Source of the DNA: Haladaptatus salinisoli
Lineage (GTDB): Archaea; Halobacteriota; Halobacteria; Halobacteriales; Haladaptataceae
DNA length: 64,000 bases
NCBI RefSeq assembly: GCF_020614375.1
Contig: NZ_CP085333.1
Span: forward strand, 248,001-312,000
Direction of reading: 5' to 3'
A program made the translations under genes and the position numbers. The stretch's first letter is position 1, and each line of letters begins with the position of its first letter. This document shows positions 33,178-43,532 of this stretch, piece by piece. The notes below the pieces were generated by a model. The model was not told where the DNA came from. It saw nothing but the letters and a program-made list of their open reading frames with translations, and did no database searches.

Positions 33178-36100
33178 TCAATCAGAAGTGGAGGGCTTAT
33201 TCTGCTGTAAGTCTGTACTTTCTTCGGCTTTCTCGTCATTGTCTCGTTCTACCTTTGGATACTGCCCCTCACTGTCATCTACTGAAGTGTTGTGAATCGG
33301 CGCTTTCACATCGCTTTCTGATTGTAACTTGGTGGGCTCTGTCGTGAGGAACGGGAGGGCAGCTAGCATTGCACTGATGCAAGAAAGGAAGAGTGCACCA
33401 ATTCCAGTGCTTGCAATAACGAACAACGACGTGGTGACTGATAGTTGGATTCCAAAGATTGTGAGCATACCTGTTATCGCCATACCAGACACAATGGCAA
33501 ATGCACAGAGCAAGGCAGCGATCGTCGCAGGAATTGATAGTCGACACACATCGCTAAGGAGTAATCGAAGGACCTGCCAACGAGAAGCGCCTGTGGCACG
33601 ATGGATGCCAACCGCTCGTCGACGGGCATGCACCACTTGTGCAAACGTTGCAGTCGTACTTCCGATGGTTGTGACACCAGCAAGGATAATCATGCCTGCT
33701 AAGAGCAATTTGAAGTTCCCAAATATCCGCATAACAGCTTGGCCAATCCCACTACCAGCAGAATACTGCGTATCTTGGGCGAGTGTTGAGCCAATCCGGT
33801 CGTCACCCAAGATAACATAAGAATCTGTGGCCAGCGTTTGACCCTCGGATACAACCCGAACAGAGTAGTCCCCTGGAGCAAGACGATCCGTTGAATCCGT
33901 CTTTCCTAATGTGACGGGCATTGTACTCATATTATATGGTTGGAGAGTCACCGTTCGAGTCGTCGTTTGAGCAGGTGTTACGAGTGATAAATTCCGTGTA
34001 AGCTTCGTCCCCCATGGGTTGATAACGGTGACCTTCGCTTCAGGTTGTGTGTAGACACTCGCCTTCTGTGGTATCACCTTCACATCAGCAAACAGTTGTC
34101 GTGAAGCATTCGGGGTGATCAGAATCTGTGTTGTATTACTTCGGCTACCTTTACGCGCTGTCAGATTATAGGTACCTGGTGTCTCTGGAAGCGTCACAAG
34201 TGCAATCCCCCGATCGTTTGTCTGGGTCGCTGTGTCCCCTATTTGGAGTGTTGCACCAGACACATTTGTGCCAGTCACCGTTTGTACGGGAATGGCAACG
34301 GTGGACCCTGGTGGTGCTTGCTGTGGTACAAGCGGAAGCACAAGCGGTGATTGTTGATACACTTGGATTGGCTGCGAGTATGACCCAGCATGCAACGTGT
34401 ACTTGCCAGCAGTGTTGACACTGAGATTCATCCGAATTGTAGTTTCCTCGCCTGGTTGGAGTGTCACAGAGCGCTGCTGAGTTGCACTGCCAAGCGTGGC
34501 CGTCACTTGGCGAGTCTGCGTTTGAAAGCCGATATTCTGCAGCGTGATTGAGATCGGTGTCGGTTCGCCAACGATTGTTTCGTTTGGGGCAGAGACACCA
34601 CTTGTAATCACTTGTTGCGTCCCTGCTCCGGTTGCCTGTCCCTTTTGAAGATCAGGGTTTCCACCCGACGTACGAATGAAATGGACAACGCCAGGCTTTG
34701 TCGAGAGATCATGAGCAGTTGCAAGGGGGAAAATCAGCTGATCATCTAAAACCCCCGGAGCACGATAGATACCCACAATTGTAACTCGGGTAACTGCGGG
34801 TGAGGTACTTCCCCCAAGGGTGATTGACTCGCCAACCTCAATACCGAGTGTTTGAGCGAGATCGTGCCCAATAACTGCCTCAGCCTTTGAACGCGGTGGA
34901 TGTCCCTTGATCAAGGTTGCATCTGAAACGGCAGCAAATGCCGTATAATTCGCCCCACGAGCGAGGTATGGTTTTCCATTAGCGACCTGCGCAACGATAA
35001 CCTCTGGGCTCGCATTGAGTCCTTGGTCTCGAAGTTCCGTTGCATATTGGCTTTCAATTCGACTCGCCATTGGATATGGTGCTCCAGGTTCCGTCACTGT
35101 CCCTGAGGAAGCTGTTGTGAGTGGAGCAAGCACACCGAGAAGTGATCCAGAGAGAAGCACAATCACTGCAAAGACAGTCAACGTAGTTGTAGCAGGGATT
35201 ATGGCTCGCCAGTCGAGTAACTGCGGCCGAAGTCGAGATTCAAGAGATCCTAACCATGAATCGCGTATTTGTTTTGTTCCCGATGACTGTGCTATTTGAG
35301 ACGGTGGAGTCGTTATCGTCGGCCACGCTGCTAAAATCCCTGCAAGAACACCAACAGCGACTAAACTGAGCAGCATTGGCACCAATATCCGTGCAACTGA
35401 CGGTGTAACCGCTGGCTCCAGTGAAATCGATAGGCCGAGGAAAATCGCGATATTCACTGTTGCTCGTGTGACGATCACACCAAGTGCGTACCCAAGCAGC
35501 GAACCGACAAGGGCTAAGGTACCAGCTCGAATAGCAAAAATGCCAATAATTCGTCGTGAAGTGCCCCCAGTTGATCGGATCACTTCAATTGTCTTGAGGC
35601 GACTTCGGACACTCATCTTTGTCACGTTATACAATACGACGAGAATGAGCACAGCAGCACCAGCAGTTGCTGCAAAAAGGACGCGCAGGACTTCTTGCAT
35701 CCCTCCGAGAAAGTAGGCGAAAAGCGAAGGACTCACTGTTCCTTGTTGCGGGAGGAGCTTCCATCCGCTGCTGTTTGACACATTTGTCCGAATTATCAAC
35801 GCATCTGTGTCACCAAGCGATTGGACCGTAGAAGGATTAGCAACGTACCATGAATGGGGAAAGATTGAATCCGTCGAGGTGTAGGGTACGACTGGTACCG
35901 AGAGCGTTCGACCGTCATTCGTTTGGAGTTGTTGCTGCGTCGGTGTAGAAACGGTTCCCCGTAATCCATTCGCTGGCGGTCGGGGAATCGATGCTTTTCG
36001 CCATGAAACAGAGAGCTGTGTGAGTTCGGTCGGGGCGTTAGCTGGTACACCGACGATATATTGTTTTTCACCATTTCGTATTACCGTCGTAGTTGGGAAT

Positions 36101-36324
36101 ACAAGATCACTATTGGCCGCAGTCTGCTGGGCTTTGGTATATGAATCAGAGTGTTCAACAACCATTGAGTTGTCATAATTCCCTGCCAGTGCTGCTGATT
36201 GTGCACCCGCAGCGGACAGCAACAATGTTGTACCGACGAGAAACGCTGCTGTGACGGCAATAATAAGTACTGTTAACCAATCGCGGCGTGTCCACTGTGT
36301 CAAGAGTACCTTTTTGTATCCCAT
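33178..36324 (-). CDS. FtsX-type ABC permease with large exported Ig-like domain
   Basis: 1048 residues, far larger than usual MacB-type permeases. A first span at about 18-40 is followed by an exported MacB-like domain, three spans forming FtsX unit 1 (about 205-345), one span near 385-405, a second MacB-like domain (about 405-560, DLAQTLGIEVGESITLG), two CARDB/Ig-like domains (about 570-850, LQPGEETTIRMNLSVNTAGK), and FtsX unit 2 (about 870-1005). The acidic tail of about 45 residues is cytoplasmic. It works with the ATPase downstream. The extracellular beta-rich insert suggests surface or lipoprotein substrates, or adhesion; the substrate is unknown. Confidence 0.88.
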   Translation of the reverse strand: MGYKKVLLTQWTRRDWLTVLIIAVTAAFLVGTTLLLSAAGAQSAALAGNYDNSMVVEHSDSYTKAQQTAANSDLVFPTTTVIRNGEKQYIVGVPANAPTELTQLSVSWRKASIPRPPANGLRGTVSTPTQQQLQTNDGRTLSVPVVPYTSTDSIFPHSWYVANPSTVQSLGDTDALIIRTNVSNSSGWKLLPQQGTVSPSLFAYFLGGMQEVLRVLFAATAGAAVLILVVLYNVTKMSVRSRLKTIEVIRSTGGTSRRIIGIFAIRAGTLALVGSLLGYALGVIVTRATVNIAIFLGLSISLEPAVTPSVARILVPMLLSLVAVGVLAGILAAWPTITTPPSQIAQSSGTKQIRDSWLGSLESRLRPQLLDWRAIIPATTTLTVFAVIVLLSGSLLGVLAPLTTASSGTVTEPGAPYPMASRIESQYATELRDQGLNASPEVIVAQVANGKPYLARGANYTAFAAVSDATLIKGHPPRSKAEAVIGHDLAQTLGIEVGESITLGGSTSPAVTRVTIVGIYRAPGVLDDQLIFPLATAHDLSTKPGVVHFIRTSGGNPDLQKGQATGAGTQQVITSGVSAPNETIVGEPTPISITLQNIGFQTQTRQVTATLGSATQQRSVTLQPGEETTIRMNLSVNTAGKYTLHAGSYSQPIQVYQQSPLVLPLVPQQAPPGSTVAIPVQTVTGTNVSGATLQIGDTATQTNDRGIALVTLPETPGTYNLTARKGSRSNTTQILITPNASRQLFADVKVIPQKASVYTQPEAKVTVINPWGTKLTRNLSLVTPAQTTTRTVTLQPYNMSTMPVTLGKTDSTDRLAPGDYSVRVVSEGQTLATDSYVILGDDRIGSTLAQDTQYSAGSGIGQAVMRIFGNFKLLLAGMIILAGVTTIGSTTATFAQVVHARRRAVGIHRATGASRWQVLRLLLSDVCRLSIPATIAALLCAFAIVSGMAITGMLTIFGIQLSVTTSLFVIASTGIGALFLSCISAMLAALPFLTTEPTKLQSESDVKAPIHNTSVDDSEGQYPKVERDNDEKAEESTDLQQNKPSTSD

Positions 36325-36552
36325 CTCTTTTTCCTTCTTCTAACATCATGAGTACAACCGGGAAAGTTACCAACTGCCTGAAGGCTAGAAATCACAACCT
36401 GACAATGGCAAATTTCAAGGTTTCCCTCTGGTCCGTTTCTCTAGATGACAAAGATCTCCAGAGGAGCCATTTTTGTTATTGAATGAACTATCAATCCAAT
36501 TGCCACTTTCTATCTTACAGAAAAGAAGGAGAGAAATTAGCCGGAGAGTTGG

Positions 36553-37446
36553 CTAGGCGTTTGACCACGTACATGTGATCAGGTAGTCGAATCGATCATC
36601 TTCTACTTCGACTGTTTCGACGCTAATTGGCGTTTGCATGCTAACTGCAAAACCAGTCGCCAGAAAGGAAGGGATAGGATGATCAAACCGAGTCACTGAT
36701 CCATAGGAACTCTCTGCAATACTAATTGTAACATGATCCTCTCCTTCCACGTAATCTGCGTTTGCTGCACCAACTAGCTCAAATCCTTGGGTGAGCGACT
36801 CTGTAAGCTGATCTGCAAGATTACCTGGCTCTGATGGCATTTCATCAGTCATGTGGTGGAACTCTTGCAGTAGCGCCGCTCCAGTTGGGTAGAGTAAAAG
36901 ACCATGCTTCAATTCGTTCTCTGTCACCACAAGAGTAGAGGTAAGCTCGTCATCCGCTGGAAGTTGGTACTCCGTATGCTGCGGTCGGAACAAACGCACG
37001 TCGGCGAATGATGTCACTGACGATGTCGAAGATGGAATATAGATGGCTTCATCTTGGAGTCCTAATTCGGTACTCAGTGAAGAATTGCTCAGTGCAAAGG
37101 CCGAGTAAATTCGCTCACTAACAGACGCTGGGATCACACGTTCAGGCGTCAAAAAATAGGTGAGGACTGCACCAAAGAGACCACACCCTGCTAGTGCAAA
37201 AAGTACTTGCTGAGAGTCTGGAAAGATGATTGCTCCCACGGTACAAAGGAGACCAATCCCTACAAGGCCGATAGCGGTATATCGATATTCCTTTTGTTTT
37301 GAGTGATGATATGCATTGCGGAGCCGATCATTTTCTTCAGAAAGAATGTCTATTTGTGCGCGAAGCTCTTCACGATTTAAATCAGCAGAATTCGTATCAG
37401 GATGATCTTCCTGAGTATCGTCTGCAGTAAATTGTTGTTTACTCAT
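36553..37446 (-). CDS. DUF7982 protein with coiled coil and two membrane spans
   Basis: 297 residues from ATG 37446 (MSKQQFTADD); an in-frame start at 37458 would add four residues. A coiled coil (REELRAQIDILSEENDRLRN, about 25-55) precedes two spans (about 60-105) and a soluble domain with TPERVIPASVSERIYSAFAL, typical of the haloarchaeal DUF7982 family. It overlaps the 153-residue membrane-protein gene upstream by eight bases. Function unknown; genomic association with DUF58 genes recurs in haloarchaea. Confidence 0.8.
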   Translation of the reverse strand: MSKQQFTADDTQEDHPDTNSADLNREELRAQIDILSEENDRLRNAYHHSKQKEYRYTAIGLVGIGLLCTVGAIIFPDSQQVLFALAGCGLFGAVLTYFLTPERVIPASVSERIYSAFALSNSSLSTELGLQDEAIYIPSSTSSVTSFADVRLFRPQHTEYQLPADDELTSTLVVTENELKHGLLLYPTGAALLQEFHHMTDEMPSEPGNLADQLTESLTQGFELVGAANADYVEGEDHVTISIAESSYGSVTRFDHPIPSFLATGFAVSMQTPISVETVEVEDDRFDYLITCTWSNA

Positions 37447-37900
37447 GAGACTCCCCAACTACTCCCATAGCGACCCGTTCGTACCGATGCATTCCGTATG
37501 TTACTATTCCAAGAACGCAGATTAAAATAATACCGATTTGACTATGATTGACATCCAAAGATAAGCCAGCGAGTATACCACTAACGAGTATAATAACGCT
37601 GCCTAATATCGTGAGCGTTCGTGCAAGTGGTTGATCTAGACGAAGACCTGGCGCTATAAGTACTAATAGTAACCCTATTTCGGCAATCACAAGTTGGATT
37701 ATTGTTCCAGAGGGGAAAAGTAGAGCGCCAAGTGCGATTTGCCCGTAGCCAACTGTATACAGGGATGGACAGGTATACCAGAAGAGAAGAAGCAATCCAC
37801 CGGCAACAATGCCAGGAAACCCTTGCGCGATGGCTAGGATAAGTACTGTAACAACTACTCCACCTGCTTCTATCCACGCTGAAGTTCGGTTTAAATTCAT
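37439..37900 (-). CDS. Multi-span membrane protein of the DUF58 cluster (DUF7519-like)
   Basis: 153 residues with about five spans (first WIEAGGVVVTVLILAIAQGF, last IGIILICVLGIVTYGM). The start overlaps the DUF58 stop (ATGA) and the stop overlaps the DUF7982 start, so the three genes are coupled. Proteins of this size follow DUF58 genes in many haloarchaea; I believe the label is DUF7519, from memory. Role unknown, presumably part of a membrane complex with DUF58. Confidence 0.7.
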   Translation of the reverse strand: MNLNRTSAWIEAGGVVVTVLILAIAQGFPGIVAGGLLLLFWYTCPSLYTVGYGQIALGALLFPSGTIIQLVIAEIGLLLVLIAPGLRLDQPLARTLTILGSVIILVSGILAGLSLDVNHSQIGIILICVLGIVTYGMHRYERVAMGVVGESHE

Positions 37901-39357
37901 TGTTCTGGGGGAGTAGGTGATCGCTGTCCGTGAGACGTCGCCGACGTAGTACGGAGGTGGTTTGCGGTATCTGTTGATCCAACTTCGAATGCAATTACCC
38001 CATCTAATTGAGTGAGTGATTGCCGGAACTGGTCAAAGTCGATATATCGTTGGTATGCGTCCTCGGCTTCTACAATACCCTTCTCCTCGAATAAAATATT
38101 CGGAATCAGAAAAACCGAAACAGAATCACTAAGCTGCCGTGCTAGTTTAACCGCCTCGTAAACTTCAACCCGGTCGACATCATCTGTGATCAGTACCGTC
38201 CTCGTAATGCCGTAGGTGGCTTTTAATTGAGAGCGAACGGTTCGATAGAGTGGGTCATCAGTTACATGACGGATACGCGCGCCCTGAGTGGTTAGTAAAG
38301 GAAATAATTTTTGTGCGAATTGCGACGACTCTGACTGAAGGCGAGTCGCTTTTTGATCCGAGGTTGTAAATTGCTTTACGGGCTGTTCGAACACTTTAGA
38401 ATAACGAGTTGCACTTTCAGGCTGTGTACGGTCGTAGAGGTGCGTTCGTAGTCGAGAATAGTGTTCTTGGGTTGCACCTGGGGAAAAATTGGTTATTTGC
38501 TCTTCCTTTATTAGACTGAGGCCAAGCGGCTCTCCCCTTGAGTGGGCATCTGCAAGATATGCTAAGACAATTTGTCGCGCGTAATCGAATTTCGTAGCAG
38601 TCGCTGATCCAGTAAACATGGATTTACGCTGGTCTAAGAAAATGTATGATTGTAAATCGGTTTCTGCTTCGAACTCGCGAACATGAGGTTCTTGGAGACG
38701 TGCTGTTACTTTCCAGTCGATTTTTTGAATCGTATCCCCTGGAATATATTGTCGAACTTCCGCTGGGTCGAGCCCTGTTCCATGTTCTCCCTGTTGGTAT
38801 TCACCCAGACTAGTTATCTGATTCTTCTCACCAGCATCGACATATATATCACCGAGTGGATCAGGTGTGACGGTGATAGTCGCTGTTTCTCCGTGTGTGA
38901 ACGAAGAACGGAAAAACCCAGCGCGATCCGTAAAAGTCACTGTCGGTGGACGAAACAGGAGACGCTCAGCAATTGGGCAATGGGCAGTAACAGTCGTTTT
39001 TGCTTCCCGTTCGCCGTTTAGAATGTCAATTGTCTCATCTTCTGCAATTCCAGTAGCTGTCCGTGGTGGTTGCACAGCAATTTGAATATCCACAGGTGTC
39101 GGTGCTGAAAGAGTTCCCTGTATCGTGAGTTGGACATTTGAATTTACAGCTACTTGGGCCTGAGTCGGTGTTTGAGAAATATCCAAATCATCGGTTATTC
39201 TGACAACCGTCCAAAGGAAAAGCAATTGAGACGAAATGAGTGCGCTCCCGACTCCGGCAGCACCAATAAGAAGCAAACTATTGTTGAGTATCCATGCGCC
39301 TCCAGCGAGTAAACAAACTAGTCCGCATCCACCCCAATAGCGGCGCGTCACATCCAT
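37897..39357 (-). CDS. DUF58 domain protein
   Basis: 486 residues. Two spans at about 10-50 are followed by a beta-rich exported or cytoplasmic domain (CARDB-like, about 65-180), then the DUF58 core with DTIQKIDWKVTARLQEPHVR at about 210 and YIFLDQRKSMFTG, the MIDAS-like start of a von Willebrand A-type fold. DUF58 proteins usually work with MoxR AAA ATPases and transglutaminase/DUF4129 proteins; no MoxR is present in the window, but a DUF4129 protein is encoded divergently, 217 bases away. First gene of a coupled three-gene operon. Confidence 0.9.
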   Translation of the reverse strand: MDVTRRYWGGCGLVCLLAGGAWILNNSLLLIGAAGVGSALISSQLLFLWTVVRITDDLDISQTPTQAQVAVNSNVQLTIQGTLSAPTPVDIQIAVQPPRTATGIAEDETIDILNGEREAKTTVTAHCPIAERLLFRPPTVTFTDRAGFFRSSFTHGETATITVTPDPLGDIYVDAGEKNQITSLGEYQQGEHGTGLDPAEVRQYIPGDTIQKIDWKVTARLQEPHVREFEAETDLQSYIFLDQRKSMFTGSATATKFDYARQIVLAYLADAHSRGEPLGLSLIKEEQITNFSPGATQEHYSRLRTHLYDRTQPESATRYSKVFEQPVKQFTTSDQKATRLQSESSQFAQKLFPLLTTQGARIRHVTDDPLYRTVRSQLKATYGITRTVLITDDVDRVEVYEAVKLARQLSDSVSVFLIPNILFEEKGIVEAEDAYQRYIDFDQFRQSLTQLDGVIAFEVGSTDTANHLRTTSATSHGQRSPTPPEQ

Positions 39358-39574
39358 ATTTGAATCAAATGGTGTGAGTACCTATAACGTTAATCCGTTG
39401 TCTCCAGTAATTAACATTCCATACTTTGGTGCATTCAATATCACGGATTTGGTAAAGTAATAATAAAAGAGAATATAAAGGTCAGTAGAGAGTTTTAATG
39501 TAAATGGTGGAAATTGAATATTATGGGGTAGAGGAGAGAAAGATTTTTTCGTAGGACAGACATAGTTTGGAAGT

Positions 39575-41701
39575 ATGGTTCAAATTTCCTCGAATTCAAG
39601 AGTAGCCCTCCTGGTTCTTTTCCTGACTGTAGGTGGATTTTCAGCGCCTGTTATCGCTACTGCATCTTCAACGGATGGTCATTCAAACCATGGCCTTCTC
39701 ACTCTTGGGGTTGAGGGAAATCCCCAGGAAAAGACCCCATCCAACAATTCAACTCAGGTTCGTCATAAGGACCCATCAAAAGTGCAGTCACAGGAAGAAC
39801 TAGGAAATCTTGAACAGTGGTTGGCTGGTCAACTCGGATCGCGCTTAAAAAGTAGCACGGTGAAATTAAGCCAAGGGGAATACCAAGCCGCCGATTCAGT
39901 AGTGGGAGATCGATACAATAAGTTGCTGGGGAAGTACGTCGATGTGGCCGGTCGTACCAAGGGAACAAAAGATGACCAACGCATTAAAAAATTCAAGTCA
40001 GCCAAAAAGAATCAAGCAAAATATTCTTCGAAAGTAGCTAAATATCGTCGAACCTACAAGAAATATCAACGAGCAAAGAAAAACGGGAATGATCAAAAAG
40101 CTCGTAGTTTGGCTCGAAGGCTCAATAATCTCTCAACATCGATAAATCGCACCAGCGGAAATCTAACAAACAATTATCAAGACATCTCCAATTCGACGGA
40201 CGCGGATCTCACGCAACAACGAGAAACAGTACAAAAGATAACGTCTAATGTTACTCACCAAACGGCAGAGGTCCGTTCCGCTGAATTCGTACAAACGGAG
40301 ATTTCAGCCGAAATCGAATCGAGTGAGGTTTCATTTCGAGAACCAATTACGATAACTGGAGAACTTGTCGATGAAAACGGGACTGAACTCTCAAATGAAA
40401 CGATTCGATTACAACTTGGTGGGAATCGAACTAACGTAACGACAACGGACGAAGATGGTGATTTCACGATTACTGGCCGACCAGCAGTACTCCCACTTGG
40501 TGAACAATCAGTAACGCTCGATCATGTACCAAATGCATCGTCAATATATCTCGGCTCAAATACAACAGTCGAGGCAGATATCCAACAGACTCAACCGACG
40601 ATCACGCTTTCACAGAGTCCTAAACACGGTCGGTATAATAAAACAATCACCGTCTCTGGGCGAGTTCATGTCGATGATGTTGGTGACAAAGGAATCCCAG
40701 TTATCGTAAAGAGTGGGAAGACTGTAATTGGAAATACAACAACACAAGAAGATGGCAGCTTCACCCTTTCCGAAAATCTCTCTTCGGCAGTTCCGGCTGG
40801 GAACCGTCAACTCCAGGTCAGTGTTCCCCTACAGAATCGAGCACTGGCGTTCACCAGTACGAGGGCCCCGATTACAATTCATCCCACAAACACTTCACTA
40901 AACATTACGAGTCGAACCCTCAATCAAGGCAACCTCTCGGTCAGTGGGAATTTGACTACCGCCAATGGAGTGCCACTTTCAAATCAGACAGTGATACTCC
41001 GTGCGAATGGATCGCAAGTCGGTACTGTAACTACTGATAGTAACGGTACTTATACTTCACAAGTCCAACTTCCCCCTTCACTTGCAGCAACAAACAAGAC
41101 ACATGTCCGTCTGTCTGCGGTGTATTCAGGGAAGGGGACAAATCTCGATGCCACCCAAGCAAGTTCACTCGTTCGCCTGCAACCAGCTACCTCTAGCAAT
41201 TCATTCCTATTGTGGGCTGGAGTTGCTGGTGTCGGTGTATTACTCACAATAGGCGGCTTTGCGATCCAGCGTTCTGGTTGGTTTTCCGATTCGGAAGAGT
41301 CGGCAGAGCCAAAAATAGAAGAAAATCAATTAGCCCCAGACACCGACATAGAAGAGGCAGAAGAGACGAAAGCAGTAACGATTCGGGAATGGGCTGACCA
41401 AGCAGCAACTGCATTAGCAGAAAATGAACTGCAGACTGCTGTCGAAACAGCCTATGCCACTGGTCGTCAGTACTATTTAGCTACCGATGAAACGATTTCG
41501 GAGACTGGCCGTACTCACTGGGAGTTTTATCAATTTTGCCAAGACCAAGACTTCACTGACCAAGAGATCGAACGGCTCAGGCAGCTTACAATGCTTTACG
41601 AGCAAGCGACATTCACGACTACCTCAATAACACAGGAAAATGCAGAACAAGCCGTTGAGCTTGCAAATCAGTATGCAGATAAAATGGAAGAAGCTCATTA
41701 G
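39575..41701 (+). CDS. Surface-anchored Ig-repeat protein with cytoplasmic DUF4129 domain
   Basis: 708 residues. Signal peptide at 1-30, a Lys/Tyr-rich helical part at about 120-200 (KKNQAKYSSKVAKYRRTYKK), three Ig-like or carboxypeptidase-regulatory-like repeats at about 235-520 (EPITITGELVDENGTELSNE and similar), one span near 535-556, and a cytoplasmic DUF4129 domain at about 595-700 (EWADQAATALAENELQTAVE, LRQLTMLYEQATF). It is divergent from the DUF58 operon, matching the usual DUF58-DUF4129 partnership. The basic stretch is unusual for a halophile and may bind a surface polymer (inference). Confidence 0.85.
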   Translation: MVQISSNSRVALLVLFLTVGGFSAPVIATASSTDGHSNHGLLTLGVEGNPQEKTPSNNSTQVRHKDPSKVQSQEELGNLEQWLAGQLGSRLKSSTVKLSQGEYQAADSVVGDRYNKLLGKYVDVAGRTKGTKDDQRIKKFKSAKKNQAKYSSKVAKYRRTYKKYQRAKKNGNDQKARSLARRLNNLSTSINRTSGNLTNNYQDISNSTDADLTQQRETVQKITSNVTHQTAEVRSAEFVQTEISAEIESSEVSFREPITITGELVDENGTELSNETIRLQLGGNRTNVTTTDEDGDFTITGRPAVLPLGEQSVTLDHVPNASSIYLGSNTTVEADIQQTQPTITLSQSPKHGRYNKTITVSGRVHVDDVGDKGIPVIVKSGKTVIGNTTTQEDGSFTLSENLSSAVPAGNRQLQVSVPLQNRALAFTSTRAPITIHPTNTSLNITSRTLNQGNLSVSGNLTTANGVPLSNQTVILRANGSQVGTVTTDSNGTYTSQVQLPPSLAATNKTHVRLSAVYSGKGTNLDATQASSLVRLQPATSSNSFLLWAGVAGVGVLLTIGGFAIQRSGWFSDSEESAEPKIEENQLAPDTDIEEAEETKAVTIREWADQAATALAENELQTAVETAYATGRQYYLATDETISETGRTHWEFYQFCQDQDFTDQEIERLRQLTMLYEQATFTTTSITQENAEQAVELANQYADKMEEAH

Positions 41702-41948
41702 GATGTACTGGTGACTGTACCCTTGATTTTTAGTTGATGAGTTGACGGCGCTTTTTAATATTGCTTCTAAATAGCGAATTATGGTATGGTGATTTCTCGG
41801 CTTTGTCGAGTCATATGAGAATTTTTATACACGAAAGAGTGGCGTTTCTAGCTTATAGTACTGTATAGTAATCTTAAATTAGGCAGCAAGGTATTTGTAT
41901 CAGAGATACATTGGTGGATATAATAGAAATAGGAGCCTATCGCATATA

Positions 41949-42689
41949 ATGACTGAAAATCTAGATACCCTTTCTTCAGCTCGTACTGCCCTCGCTAAGG
42001 AACAGCAGCGCCTCCGTGACGAAATTGCCGCCTTTGAATCCTTTGTCAAGCGAATTGATGACCTACAACCAGAGTCAGAACACTCAGAACACCCTAATTT
42101 GACACCTGCTATGAATATAACCACTACCAGCAATAGTACCATACCGCTTGAAAAAATTAAAGGAATATATCACGATGAGATTTTCTCGGTTGAGCATTGG
42201 AAACAGAGTTATGAAGACACTGAAATACTCGAAAGTATGACGGAGGAATTCGGAAGAGACATAGTATCAGCACTTACTACACAAGGAATTAGCTGGACGC
42301 TCTTCGTTCAGGGACAACTGAGGAATGCTGGGCGTAAGTCAGCTGAAACTCGGCGAAATACACTAAGTCTACTTTCCGAGGAAGCATCACAGTTGCAATC
42401 TCTCTACAAGAATCTGGCAAAGATCACGGAGGAATTTGCCCAGATTGAGAAGCCTGAAAACACCTTTGATGACCGAACGACTCAATTGGAGCAACTTACA
42501 TCGCGTCTGGATACTCTTGCATATGAGTATCAGCTATATCTCCAACAGCGTAGTAAGTCAAACAGTATATATCTTAAGCGACTTATTTATTCTGAACTCT
42601 CGACTACGTATCCAGGTCTAACTACGCTTGGGGTTGTACGATCACACCTCGATACCCTACAGGAAAAGCATTGGAAAGGTGAGTTATGA
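41949..42689 (+). CDS. DUF7260 family protein
   Basis: 246 residues from ATG 41949 (MTENLDTLSSARTALAKEQQ). The family start is a helical hairpin (RLRDEIAAFESFVKRIDDLQ); the middle carries YEDTEILESMTEEFGRDIVSAL and the end LTTLGVVRSHLDTLQEKHW. Wholly helical and soluble, no known activity. DUF7260 proteins are numerous on haloarchaeal accessory DNA. An AT-rich promoter region precedes it. No neighbour on the same strand is close. Confidence 0.8.
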   Translation: MTENLDTLSSARTALAKEQQRLRDEIAAFESFVKRIDDLQPESEHSEHPNLTPAMNITTTSNSTIPLEKIKGIYHDEIFSVEHWKQSYEDTEILESMTEEFGRDIVSALTTQGISWTLFVQGQLRNAGRKSAETRRNTLSLLSEEASQLQSLYKNLAKITEEFAQIEKPENTFDDRTTQLEQLTSRLDTLAYEYQLYLQQRSKSNSIYLKRLIYSELSTTYPGLTTLGVVRSHLDTLQEKHWKGEL

Positions 42690-43138
42690 CTACTAGTCAA
42701 TATCTTTAACCTTCTCAATAATTCCCTAAATACTCGGATTTCTACATTCTGTCGTGAAAATGCTCAATAGAGCACCCGAACGGATGTCAAAAATCTCCCC
42801 CGATACGGTGGAATCCCAAGGATTGTATACTATTATTCGAAGATGAATTTTATCATTCTTATCAAGAATTGCGTTTATGGGTAATCATTGTCGAACTTCG
42901 ACGGTTGTATCTGCCATCAACCACTGGTGGTCACTATCATCCGGATTCCGTATCTCAACCCATCCTGTACGACTAACTATCATCTCGAATGTTTCGTCAT
43001 CAACCATCAGGTACCGCCTCCAAAGAGAGTCGTAATGAATGGCGAGTCAGTGCCGCAAAACGGGCAGTGATTTTTGTGCTGATCATCAGGATTCCTTGGG
43101 AGTGATTTTCGGTTGAATCTCTCTTTGTTATGGTCTTA

Positions 43139-43530
43139 CTACCGACCGGCTCTACAGAAATCAAGGCAGAATGCCTCTGAGACCCAATCTTGGGTCCTTG
43201 CCGACAATGAATAAACGTGTTCTGTTCGGTCGGTGTACTGTCTGATAGTCGTTGCGCTCACTGTACCGGCAGTGCTCACGTAGTAAGATCGTTCCCAACA
43301 CTCACCGCCTCAATACAGTTTCCTCATCAGTAGGCCGTAGTTGTTCTACAGCCGCTGGGCGCTGAGGCCCTTGATTTGACGCACTACGTCGCACGGCACT
43401 TCGGTCGGCGACACTAACACGAGTAAGTAAACGTGATCTGGTTCGATCTGCAACGATTGGACTTCGATTTCAGTAACTCGAATACTGGCCATATCCCACT
43501 TCAACCGCCTGCTCGACCAAATCCAAGAAC
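43139..43530 (-). pseudogene. Dead TnpA (Y1 transposase) of the IS200/IS605 family
   Basis: The minus strand reads MASIRVTEIEVQSLQIEPDH, VYLLVLVSPTEVPCDVVRQI, KGLSAQRL-stop-NNYGLLM, RKLY-stop-GGECWERSYYVS and TAGTVSATTIRQYTDR. Y1 enzymes need a HUH pair and a late catalytic Tyr; here the HxH has become HVY, and two Trp codons are now stops (TAG and TGA). The 5' end is frame-shifted near 43495. It lies immediately downstream of the TnpB gene. Confidence 0.8.
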
Positions 43531-43532
43531 GA

